Assembly: GCF_023544865.1 (NCBI RefSeq)
Contig: NZ_JAMJFX010000016.1
Span: forward strand, 21,754 to 85,753
Length of the DNA: 64,000 nucleotides
Source: Phaeovulum molybdatiresistens
GTDB lineage: Bacteria; Pseudomonadota; Alphaproteobacteria; Rhodobacterales; Rhodobacteraceae
Direction of reading: 5' to 3'
Shown: positions 18,647 to 28,369 of the stretch, piece by piece
Layout: each line of letters starts with the position of its first letter
Position numbering within the stretch: the first letter of the stretch is position 1
Program-made: the position numbers and the translations under genes
The notes under the pieces: generated by a model
The model's database searches: none
What the model was told of the DNA's origin: nothing
What the model saw: only the letters and a program-made list of their open reading frames with translations

Positions 18647-18681
18647 CCCCGCGCCGTTTCCCCCAAGACGGCGCGGGGTTT
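18647..18681 (+). terminator. Rho-independent terminator after the Gly-rich gene
   Basis: CCCCGCGCCGT (18647-18657) pairs with ACGGCGCGGGG (18668-18678) around a 10-base loop, followed by TTTC. It decouples the Gly-rich gene from the following secretion operon, or gives an mRNA excess of the first gene. Confidence 0.7.
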
Positions 18682-18771
18682 CAGGCCTTCTGGTTCCGCA
18701 TCCCGCAGGACTGCCAGGCCCCGATGCAGACTGGCCCCCCGGGGCCGATCCGCAAGGAAAGGAGGGGAGCG

Positions 18772-20868
18772 ATGTTTGATCTGCATTCCGAAACGATTGC
18801 CCATTTTATCGGTCATTTTCAGCTTCTTGTCGAACGGGCCATGTTGCGGCTGGACCATGATCGCCTGGTTTATGCCGCCAAACAGATCGCGGACCCGCCG
18901 CCCTTGCCACATGTGACGGTCAAGGTCGAAAGCCTGCTGGCCCCCGCCGATCTGTCCTTTGTGGCCCCCCGCCTGCCAGATGCGGGCCTGCCTGCCGGGG
19001 CGATGGTGCCCGGCGCGGCCTGGGCGGCGCCGGTCGCGGGGGCACCGGGCCCGGCGCTGGCGGTGCCTGGCTTGCCCGCGCCGCCCGCGGCACTGCCCGC
19101 GGTGGCGCTGCCCGTCGCATCGGGCCAGATCACCTGGACGATCCCCCCCGCCGATCAGGTCGCGGTCATCACGCTGCAATACAACCTTGCCCAGGATCAG
19201 GACATCTGGCTGGACGGTATCTTTGCCACCGCCGCAAGCCCGCTGGGCGCGCCGATCCCCTTTGCCGCGCTGGCCGCGGATCTTGAGGCGCTGGTGGCGC
19301 TGGCGGGGCAGCTGATGCAGGTGGCCCCGCTGGGGGCCAGCCTGACCGGCGCGGCGGCGATGACGCAGCTGCGCGACGATCTGGCCACGACCGATCCGGC
19401 GCTGGCGTTCGTGGCGGCGCAGATCACCCTGCTGTGCGCGGGCGATGCGCTGCCCGATGCGGACGACGCGATCGTGCCCTTCACCGGGGGTATCGTGGTC
19501 AATGGCGTGCTGGCCAGCGCCGTGCCTGACCATCTGCAGTTGGTGCTGGACGCCCGCACTCCCGCGCCCGAGGAGGGCCCGGACGACGCGGTAACGCTGC
19601 AGACCGATCCCGCGCCGCTGGCCCAGCAGGTCACGACCGGGGGCAACCTTCTGATCAACGAAACCGCGTTGGGCCACGATTGGCTGGATGCGCCGGTGAT
19701 CGCGGTGGCGGGCAGCGTGACCGCGCTTTCCGTGATCGCACAGGTCAACCTGCTGTCGGATCGCGACCGGGTTGAGGGCCCGGCCGATCTGGCAGGTCCG
19801 GGTGGGGCCAATGCGGGTGGTGCCAATACGGCCTCGGCGGCGTTCAACATCGCCAGCCTGTCCAGCCAGTCCCAGCTTGCCGCGGCCCAGGCCCTGGCCA
19901 ATGCCCGCACCGAGGCCGCGCAGGCCGCCGCCGGCGATGGCCCGGCCGATCCGATCCTGCCCGCGCATTGGGCGGTGACGCGGATCGAAGGCGATGTGCT
20001 GATCGAGAATTGGGTTCTGAAGGTCAACCTGTTGTCCGATGACGATGTCGCCCGGTTTGAGGCCGGGCATCACGGGCTGCAAGTGGCGATGGGCGAAAAC
20101 GCCCTGGTGAACCTGGACAGCCTGCTGGCGCTGGGGGCGCATTACGACCTGATCATGATCGGCGGGCAGATGATCGACCTGACCCTGATCCAGCAGGTCA
20201 ACGTGCTTTTGGACAATGACCATGTGCTGCTGATGGGCGGGGCGGGGCCGCAGGGCCTGGGCGCGGTGGAAAGCCACGGCAATACCCTGTGGAATGAAGC
20301 CGCGCTGAACCGGGTCGGGGTCGATTACCATACCGATCTGGATGCAGGCTTTGCCGATGTGTTGCAGGCGCTGGCCGAAGGCAGGGACGATCTGTCCGCC
20401 ATCGCCGCCGATCCGCTGTTTGAAGGCTTTGAGGCGCTGCGTGTTCTGTATATCGAGGGCGACCTGATCCGGCTGGATGCGATCACCCAGGTCAACATCC
20501 TGGGCGATGCCGACCAGATCGCGGTGCTGGCCGATCATTACGCCGGTGAAGGGCTGCTGCCGCTGGACCTTGCGGCGGGGGACAATGTGCTGATCAACGC
20601 CGCGACGCTGACGCAGGCGGGCGTGGACAGCACCGTCATGGCCGGGGGCGGGGTCTATTCGGATGCGGTCATCTGGCAGGCGGGTCTGCTGGATACCGAT
20701 GCCGCGCCGCTGGAGGGTGGCTTGGGCGCGCTGGCCACCGAGGCGGTGGCCTTTCTGGCCGAGGGGATGATCGACCCGATCCTGCCGTCCGAGGTCGATC
20801 TGGCGATCGCGCCCGATACCGGGATGACGGTGCCCGGTCATGACGTGATGCACAGCGTTCTGACATGA
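18772..20868 (+). CDS. Repeat protein with QVN(L/I/V)L.D.D motifs, secretion-linked
   Basis: A 698-residue protein of unrecognised family. After an amphipathic N-terminal helix (residues 1-40) and a Pro/Ala-rich stretch (about 60-120), it carries five related segments: LQYNLAQDQDIW (about 135), AQVNLLSDRDRV (322), LKVNLLSDDDVA (416), QQVNVLLDNDHV (474) and TQVNILGDADQI (571). Alternating with them is a second element, G(N/D)xLxNxxxL, near 289, 439, 501 and 601, the last continuing AGVDSTVMAGG. It is acidic, with few Lys and no Sec signal. AAAGGAGGGG fixes the start at 18772, 16 codons inside the longer frame. Its stop overlaps the ABC gene start (ATGA), so it is tightly coupled to type I secretion as a substrate or accessory factor. 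Confidence 0.75.
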   Translation: MFDLHSETIAHFIGHFQLLVERAMLRLDHDRLVYAAKQIADPPPLPHVTVKVESLLAPADLSFVAPRLPDAGLPAGAMVPGAAWAAPVAGAPGPALAVPGLPAPPAALPAVALPVASGQITWTIPPADQVAVITLQYNLAQDQDIWLDGIFATAASPLGAPIPFAALAADLEALVALAGQLMQVAPLGASLTGAAAMTQLRDDLATTDPALAFVAAQITLLCAGDALPDADDAIVPFTGGIVVNGVLASAVPDHLQLVLDARTPAPEEGPDDAVTLQTDPAPLAQQVTTGGNLLINETALGHDWLDAPVIAVAGSVTALSVIAQVNLLSDRDRVEGPADLAGPGGANAGGANTASAAFNIASLSSQSQLAAAQALANARTEAAQAAAGDGPADPILPAHWAVTRIEGDVLIENWVLKVNLLSDDDVARFEAGHHGLQVAMGENALVNLDSLLALGAHYDLIMIGGQMIDLTLIQQVNVLLDNDHVLLMGGAGPQGLGAVESHGNTLWNEAALNRVGVDYHTDLDAGFADVLQALAEGRDDLSAIAADPLFEGFEALRVLYIEGDLIRLDAITQVNILGDADQIAVLADHYAGEGLLPLDLAAGDNVLINAATLTQAGVDSTVMAGGGVYSDAVIWQAGLLDTDAAPLEGGLGALATEAVAFLAEGMIDPILPSEVDLAIAPDTGMTVPGHDVMHSVLT

Positions 20869-22889
20869 CGAAAAGGATTGCGATGCAGGCCACCAGATCC
20901 GCGACCGACACCGCCCCGCCCCTGTTCCGCACCGGGAGAAAACCCGTGACCGACCCGCTGATCCTGTCCCCCGAAGCCCGCGTCCCGCGCGCGGACGATC
21001 CCCCCGCCGCCCGGGCGGCAGGGGCGGGCGACGCCCCCGGCACGGGGGGCGGCCGCGCGGATGGTGGCGGTGCGAACCAGGCCGCCCCGGGACAGCAAGG
21101 CGGCGGGGCCAGCTTTCACCGTCGGCTTGGCCCGGTCGATTACACCCGCACCCTGGGCGACACGCGGCGGCGCATCCGGGCCAATATGCTGTTCGTCGGG
21201 CTGATGACCTGCGCCACAAACGTGCTGATCCTGTCGATCCCGATCTATCTGTTCCAGATCTCGGACCGGGTGCTGACCTCGCGGTCGACCGATACGCTGG
21301 TGATGCTGACGCTGGTGATCACCGGCGCGATCGTGGTGCAGGCGGTGCTGGATGCGGTGCGCCGCTTCGTGCTGATGCGCACCGCGACCGATGTGGCCGC
21401 GCGGCTGGGCGCGCCGATCCTGTCGGCGGCGGCGCAGGCGGCGCTTCATTCCAACGGGCGCGAATATCAGACGCTGGGCGATCTGAACCAGCTGCGGTCT
21501 TTCCTGGTGTCGGGCACGCTTCTGTCGTTTCTGGATGTGCCCTTCGCGCCGCTGTTCATCCTGGCGATCTTTCTGATCCATCCGCATCTGGGCATGATCG
21601 TGGTGACCACGGCGGCGGCGCTGGCGGTGTTTGCCTATATCAACCAGCGGCTGACCTCGGACGGGTTCCGCCGCGCCACGGCGCATCAAAGCCGGGCGAA
21701 CCTGCATCTGGAATCAATGGCGCGCAACAGCCAGATCATCAACGCCATGGCCATGATCCCCGAGGCGGTGACGATCTGGGGGCGCGATACGGCCGCCTCG
21801 CTCAAGGCGCAGGTCGAGGCGCAGGACCGCAACATCTTGACCGCCTCGGCCTCGCGCATGGTGCGGCTTTTGACGCAGGTGGCGATGCTGGGCTGGGGGG
21901 CGTGGCTGGCGCTGGACGGGCAGATCACCGGGGGCATGGTGATCGCGGCCTCGATCATCGCGGGGCGGGCGCTGGCGCCGATCGAGGGGTCGATCGAGGG
22001 CTGGAACAGCTTTCTTCTGTCGCGCGCGGCCTATGACCGGGTGGCGGGGCTGCTGCAATCGAGCGCGCAGAAATTCGACAGGCTGCGACTGCCCCACCCC
22101 GAGGGGCGGCTTGATGTGGAACGGCTGCTGTATGTGCCCGCAGGCACGCGCACGGTGGTGTTGAATGCGCTGACCTTTTCGCTGGCGCCGGGCGATGCGC
22201 TGGCCATCATCGGCAATTCGGGCGCGGGCAAGACCACGCTGGGCAAGATGCTGGTGGGCTCAATCCTGCCCACATCGGGGGCGGTGCGGCTGGATCTGAT
22301 GGATCTGCGCAACTGGGATCCGCGCCAGCTGGGTGAAATCGTGGGCTATCTGCCGCAGGACGTGCAGCTGTTCCCCGGCACGATCAAGGCCAATATCGCG
22401 CGGATGCGCGATGATGCCAGCGATGAGGCGATCCACCGCGCGGCGATGCTGGCGGATGTGCATGACATGATCGCAGGCCTGCCGCATGGCTATGAAACGG
22501 TGGTCGCGGCGGATGGATCGCCCCTGTCGGGCGGCCAGAAACAGCGCATCGGGCTGGCGCGCGCCTTCTTTGGCGATCCGAAATTCGTGGTGCTGGATGA
22601 ACCCAATTCCAACCTGGATACGGCGGGCGATCAGGCGCTGGTGCGGGCGCTGGGCCATGCGCGTGCCCATGGCATCACCACGGTGGTGATCACGCAAAAG
22701 CCGTCGATCCTGAGCGCGGTGGACAAGATCATGCTGCTGGCGGATGGCAATATCGCGCTGTTCGGCTGGCGCGATCAGGTGCTGAAGGAACTGGAAAAGC
22801 GCCAGCGCGCCCGCCCACCCGTGCAGGCCCCCCCGCAGGCCAATCCCGCCCTGAACGGCGGCGCCCCGATGAAGGGAACCCCGGCATGA
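20865..22889 (+). CDS. Type I secretion system permease/ATPase (PrtD family)
   Basis: The inner-membrane ABC half-transporter that energises export through a type I channel. The 674 residues comprise a poorly conserved Gly/Ala/Pro-rich cytoplasmic N terminus (1-95), a membrane domain with about six segments (105-390) without a C39 peptidase domain, and a nucleotide-binding domain. Walker A GNSGAGKTT begins at residue 450, the signature LSGGQKQRIGLARA at 555, and Walker B VVLDEP has Asp578/Glu579. It overlaps genes on both sides by ATGA. An alternative start at 20883 has AAAAGG upstream. No TolC-type outer-membrane gene is in the window. Confidence 0.9.
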   Translation: MTKRIAMQATRSATDTAPPLFRTGRKPVTDPLILSPEARVPRADDPPAARAAGAGDAPGTGGGRADGGGANQAAPGQQGGGASFHRRLGPVDYTRTLGDTRRRIRANMLFVGLMTCATNVLILSIPIYLFQISDRVLTSRSTDTLVMLTLVITGAIVVQAVLDAVRRFVLMRTATDVAARLGAPILSAAAQAALHSNGREYQTLGDLNQLRSFLVSGTLLSFLDVPFAPLFILAIFLIHPHLGMIVVTTAAALAVFAYINQRLTSDGFRRATAHQSRANLHLESMARNSQIINAMAMIPEAVTIWGRDTAASLKAQVEAQDRNILTASASRMVRLLTQVAMLGWGAWLALDGQITGGMVIAASIIAGRALAPIEGSIEGWNSFLLSRAAYDRVAGLLQSSAQKFDRLRLPHPEGRLDVERLLYVPAGTRTVVLNALTFSLAPGDALAIIGNSGAGKTTLGKMLVGSILPTSGAVRLDLMDLRNWDPRQLGEIVGYLPQDVQLFPGTIKANIARMRDDASDEAIHRAAMLADVHDMIAGLPHGYETVVAADGSPLSGGQKQRIGLARAFFGDPKFVVLDEPNSNLDTAGDQALVRALGHARAHGITTVVITQKPSILSAVDKIMLLADGNIALFGWRDQVLKELEKRQRARPPVQAPPQANPALNGGAPMKGTPA

Positions 22890-24250
22890 CCCAAGCGCAT
22901 TTGCCCGCCCCCGTCACCCCCCCGGCCCAGGCCTATTCCGCGCCCTGGTATGATGAGGTGCCCCGGTCGATCCGCAATCAGGTGATCTTCGGGCTTTTGG
23001 TGCTGGCCATGGCATTTGGCGGCTTTGGCGTCTGGGCCTTCACCGCGCCGCTGGCGGCCGCGATCATGGCGCCGGGGTCATTCGTGGCCACCGGGCGCAA
23101 CAAGATGGTGCAGCATCTGGAAGGGGGTATCATCAAGGAAATCTCGGTGTCCGAAGGGGATTTCGTCACCGAAGGCGCTGCCCTGTTGCGGCTGGATGAA
23201 ACCGCCGCGCTGGCCAATGAACGCGCGCTGTTCCTGCGCCGCGCGCGCCTGGACGCGATGGAGGCGCGGCTTCTGGCCGAATATGAACAGGCCGACCGGC
23301 TGGTCTTTCCCGACTGGTTGACGCCGGCCCGCGCCGATCCCGAAATCGCCGCCATGCTGGACAGCCAGCGCCTGTCCTTTGAGATTGCGCGCACCCGGCT
23401 GACCAATGAACTGGCGCTGCTGACGCGCAACATTTCCGCGCTGGAAAGCCGCGCCGGGGGCTATAGCGCGCAGCTGACCGCGACCGAGGCACAGCTGGAC
23501 ATCCTGCGCGAGGATCATGCCAGCAAGGCGCAGCTGCTGGAACAGGGGCTGATCCGGCGCACCGAGATGAATGCCCTGCGCCGCGCGCTGGCCGAAACCG
23601 AAGGCCAGGTTGGCCGGCTGCGCGCCGAGGTCACCGAAAGCGCCGAGATGCAGGCCCGCTACCGCGCGCAGATGGATCAGGCGATTTCCACCTATCGCCA
23701 GGCGGCGCTGGATGAACTGCAGCAGGTGCAGGCCGAACTGGACACCGTGCGCGAACAGGAACGCAAGGCAAGCTCGGTGCTAAAGCGTGTTGTGATCGAG
23801 GCGCCGGTTACCGGCACGGTGGTGCGGCTGAATTATTCCGGCGCAGGCGGCGTGATCGAGGCGGGCAAGGTCATCGCCGAAATCCTGCCCGCCGAGGCGC
23901 CGCTGATCATCGAAACCATGATCGCGCGCAATGATATCGACAGCGTGAAGGTGGGGCAGGTGGCCTCGGTCCGGCTGATCGCGCTGAACCAGCGCACGAC
24001 GCCGGTGTTGCAGGGACGGGTCTTCTACGTCTCGGCCGATGCGATCGCCGACCGGACCGAGGGCGTCCAGCGCGAGGTTTATCTGGCGCGGGTCGAACTG
24101 CCGTCATCCGAACTGCGCCGGGTGCCGGGCTTTGCGCCGCTGCCGGGGATGCCGGTCGAGGTGATGATCCAGACCGCCGAACGCAGCTTTGCGCAATATC
24201 TGGTCAAGCCCATAACCGATTCGATGCAGCGGGCCTTTCGCGAACAATGA
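22886..24250 (+). CDS. Type I secretion periplasmic adaptor, HlyD family
   Basis: A 454-residue membrane-fusion protein that links the ABC transporter to an outer-membrane channel. A single membrane segment lies at about residues 32-55, preceded by a Pro-rich cytoplasmic tail. Split lipoyl-like motifs (VQHLEGGIIKEISVSEGDFV and VIEAPVTGTVVRLN) flank a long coiled coil (about 120-300). A beta-barrel follows with VSVRLIALNQR-type sequence, and it ends GMPVEVMIQTAERSFAQYLVKP. It overlaps the ABC gene by ATGA and is the last gene of the operon. Confidence 0.92.
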   Translation: MTQAHLPAPVTPPAQAYSAPWYDEVPRSIRNQVIFGLLVLAMAFGGFGVWAFTAPLAAAIMAPGSFVATGRNKMVQHLEGGIIKEISVSEGDFVTEGAALLRLDETAALANERALFLRRARLDAMEARLLAEYEQADRLVFPDWLTPARADPEIAAMLDSQRLSFEIARTRLTNELALLTRNISALESRAGGYSAQLTATEAQLDILREDHASKAQLLEQGLIRRTEMNALRRALAETEGQVGRLRAEVTESAEMQARYRAQMDQAISTYRQAALDELQQVQAELDTVREQERKASSVLKRVVIEAPVTGTVVRLNYSGAGGVIEAGKVIAEILPAEAPLIIETMIARNDIDSVKVGQVASVRLIALNQRTTPVLQGRVFYVSADAIADRTEGVQREVYLARVELPSSELRRVPGFAPLPGMPVEVMIQTAERSFAQYLVKPITDSMQRAFREQ

Positions 24251-24258
24251 ACGGCAAA

Positions 24259-24280
24259 CGGGCCGGGAAACCCCGGCCCG
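24259..24280. terminator. Hairpin between convergent hlyD-like gene and ilvH
   Basis: CGGGCCGGG pairs with CCCGGCCCG across AAAC. There is no T tract on either side. Its place between convergent genes suggests a shared transcript end. Confidence 0.5.
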
Positions 24281-24302
24281 CTGCAATTCGGCTTGGCCCC
24301 GG

Positions 24303-24863
24303 TCAGACCCCGCGCGCCAACGCCGCAATGCCGGTGCGCGCCACATCCACCAGACCCAGCGGGCGCATCAGATCGGCAAAGGCATCGATCTTGTCGGATG
24401 TGCCGGTGATTTCAAAGACAAAGCTTTCCAGCGTCGAATCGACCACATTGGCGCGGAAGATATCGGCCAGGCGCAGCGCCTCGACGCGCTTTTCGCCAGT
24501 GCCGGCCACCTTGAACAGGCCCAGTTCGCGTTCCACCGAAGGCCCCTCGACCGTCAGGTCATGCACCTCATGGACGGGGACGATCCGGCCCAGCTGCGCC
24601 TTGATCTGGTCGATCACCGCCATCGTGCCGCGCGTGACGATGGTGATGCGTGAACGGTGGCCCTTGTGGTCGACCTCGGCCACGGTCAGGCTGTCGATGT
24701 TGTAGCCGCGACCGGAAAACAGGCCGATCACGCGGGCCAGAACGCCCGATTCATTGTCCACGATCACCGCCAGCGTGTGGCTGGTTTCAACCTGGCTGTG
24801 GCTGTCGCGCAGGTCATAGGCAGAATGGCTGGTCGAGCCTTTCTTGATGTTCAGAGCGGCCAT
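24303..24863 (-). CDS. ilvH: Acetolactate synthase small (regulatory) subunit
   Basis: Activates the catalytic subunit and confers valine feedback. The 186-residue protein has an N-terminal ACT domain (TLAVIVDNESGVLARVIGLF, then GRGYNIDSLTVAEV) and the IlvH C-terminal domain (REL.LFKV..RVEALRLADIFRANVVDST). The start is the ATG preceded by GGAGAGAGG; the open frame extends 19 codons further. It lies 60 bp downstream of ilvI on the same strand. Confidence 0.95.
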   Translation of the reverse strand: MAALNIKKGSTSHSAYDLRDSHSQVETSHTLAVIVDNESGVLARVIGLFSGRGYNIDSLTVAEVDHKGHRSRITIVTRGTMAVIDQIKAQLGRIVPVHEVHDLTVEGPSVERELGLFKVAGTGEKRVEALRLADIFRANVVDSTLESFVFEITGTSDKIDAFADLMRPLGLVDVARTGIAALARGV

Positions 24864-24923
24864 CGCCTCTCTCCTTATGCAAAAGTCATTAAGGGTCCGG
24901 GGACCGAAGCCCCCGGTCACCTG

Positions 24924-26678
<1,755 letters not shown>

Positions 26679-26703
26679 CATCATACTCCATCAGCCCGTT
26701 TCG

Positions 26704-26733
26704 CAACAAAAAGCCCCCGTTTCGGGCGGGGGC
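26704..26733 (-). terminator. Attenuator terminator of ilvIH
   Basis: Read on the minus strand, GCCCCCG pairs with CGGGGGC around CCCGAAA, followed directly by TTTTTGTTG. It sits between the leader peptide and ilvI, about 35 bp before the start codon. Confidence 0.82.
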
Positions 26734-26758
26734 GCATGGGAACCATCATGGTCTGCCG

Positions 26759-26806
26759 TCATCGGCCCATGCGCCAAGCCCCACCGACTACAAGGATCGC
26801 ATCCAT
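26759..26806 (-). CDS. ilvIH leader peptide (attenuation)
   Basis: A 15-codon frame encoding MDAILVVGGAWRMGR, preceded by GGAAAGGA. The run Ile-Leu-Val-Val covers all three branched-chain amino acids made by the pathway. The stop codon is 26 bp before the terminator hairpin described above. In established attenuation models, stalling at these codons when charged tRNA is scarce favours an antiterminator. It is too short to be found by length criteria. Confidence 0.82.
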   Translation of the reverse strand: MDAILVVGGAWRMGR

Positions 26807-27133
26807 TGCGACTGTCCTTTCCGTTGCGTTGGGCCGGACATTATGTTTCCCGGGCGGGGGCGTCAACGGCAAAACCGCGAACAAAATGACGCAGAGGCGA
26901 ATTTTTCTTTTCATTTGTTGCGGGGCGATGCCTGAACCGGGAAATAATCGCAAAAATCGGATATGTTCTGCGCATCCCCCTGTCGGGCGCCGCTGTGCGG
27001 TGCCCCGGGCCCTTGCCTGTCCAAAAAGTCATGCGTTTCCAAGTTCTTCGGGCTTTGCAGCTGGCAGGTGATGTGCTTAACTCTCGCCACTTTGCGCCAG
27101 AACGGCCGCACAAGAACAAATCTGGAGGAAATC

Positions 27134-28234
27134 ATGGATCGTCGCTCATTCCTGCGGGCATCCGCCATTGGCGGAACCGCTGCTGCCGCATCCGCCCTGG
27201 CCGCGCCCGCCATCGCGCAGGGCCGCATCACCTGGCGCATGGTCACCACCTGGCCGAAGAACTTCCCGGGCCTTGGCGTCGGTGCCCAGCGTCTGGGCGA
27301 CCGCATCACCGCCGCATCCGACGGCCAGCTGACGGTGCAGGTCTTTGCCGCCGGTGAAATGGTGCCGCCGCTGCAGGCGCTGGACGCGGTCATCGACGGT
27401 TCCGCCGAGATGAGCCACGGCGCCGCCTATTACTGGCAGAACAAGTCCACCGCGCTGTCGTTCTTTACCGGCGTGCCCTTTGGCATGACCTCGCGCGAGC
27501 TGACGTCCTGGGTGCGCTACATGGGCGGGCAGGAAATCTGGGATGAGATCTATGACCAGTTCGGCCTGCAGGGCTTCCTGTCGGGCGACACCGGCACCCA
27601 GGCGGGCGGCTGGTTCGCCAATGAGCTGAAGGGCCTTGAGGACATCCAGGGCATGCGCTTCCGCACGCCGGGTCTGGGCGGGCAGGTCTGGGGCAAGATC
27701 GGCGCCTCGGTGACCAACATGGCCGCGGGCGAGATCTTCCAGGCGCTGCAGAACAACACGCTGGATGCCGCCGAATTCGTCGGCCCCTACAATGACCTGG
27801 CGCTTGGCTTCCATCAGGTGCGCAAGCACTACTACACCTCGTCCTTCATCGAGCCGGGCCTGGCGACCGAACTGGTGGTGGACAAGGCCAAGTATCAGGC
27901 GCTGCCCGCCAACCTGCAGGCCATCGTGCGCGATGTCTGCCAGGCGGAATACGATCAGGTGGCGTCGGACATGTATGCCAACGACCCGCGCGCGCTGGCC
28001 ACGCTGGTCAACGATCATGGCGTGATCACCCATTCCGCCTTCCCCGCCGATATTCTGGAAGCGGGCGCCAAGGCCTCGGTCGAGGTGCTGACCGACCTGC
28101 GCGAAAGCGGCGATGACCTGACCAAGAAGACCTTCGAAAGCTTCCTGTCGGCGCTGAACACGATGCGCACCCGCACCGAGGGCACCGACATGTCCTTCCT
28201 GGAAGCGCGCGCCAAGCACTTCCAGCTGAGCTGA
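27134..28234 (+). CDS. TRAP transporter substrate-binding protein, TakP-like (2-oxoacid/carboxylate)
   Basis: A periplasmic DctP-family receptor of 366 residues. The N terminus MDRRSFLRASAIGG is a twin-arginine-type signal ending APAIAQ. The mature part shows TTWPKNFPGLGVGAQRLGDR, FAAGEMVPPLQALDAVIDG, and DAAEFVGPYNDLALGFH, the last typical of the TakP/lactate-binding branch, which binds 2-oxo acids or lactate as metal complexes. TGGAGGAA sets the start. It faces, and is convergent with, the two membrane subunits. A GG-N10-GC sigma54-like element lies about 56 bp upstream. Confidence 0.9.
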   Translation: MDRRSFLRASAIGGTAAAASALAAPAIAQGRITWRMVTTWPKNFPGLGVGAQRLGDRITAASDGQLTVQVFAAGEMVPPLQALDAVIDGSAEMSHGAAYYWQNKSTALSFFTGVPFGMTSRELTSWVRYMGGQEIWDEIYDQFGLQGFLSGDTGTQAGGWFANELKGLEDIQGMRFRTPGLGGQVWGKIGASVTNMAAGEIFQALQNNTLDAAEFVGPYNDLALGFHQVRKHYYTSSFIEPGLATELVVDKAKYQALPANLQAIVRDVCQAEYDQVASDMYANDPRALATLVNDHGVITHSAFPADILEAGAKASVEVLTDLRESGDDLTKKTFESFLSALNTMRTRTEGTDMSFLEARAKHFQLS

Positions 28235-28271
28235 TCGCCGGCCGGCCCGGGCGCGCCCGGGCCGATCCGCC

Positions 28272-28320
28272 CGAAACGGCAAAGGCCCGAAACGACAAAG
28301 GCCCCGAAACGGCAAAGGCC
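28272..28320 (+). repeat. Three 16-bp direct repeats
   Basis: CGAAACGGCAAAGGCC occurs at 28272-28287 and 28305-28320, and with one change (GGC to GAC) at 28288-28303. The third copy runs into the terminator stem, so the array may have grown by duplication of the stem's left arm. Confidence 0.9.
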
Positions 28321-28342
28321 CGGCGCGATGCCGGGCCTTTTT
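28314..28342. terminator. Bidirectional terminator between takP-like gene and dctM
   Basis: GGCCCGGC (28317-28324) pairs with GCCGGGCC (28330-28337), with AAA before and TTTTT after, so it can act on both strands between the convergent genes. Confidence 0.85.
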
Positions 28343-28369
28343 CATGGGGTTTTCGATGTCCCGCCGGGG

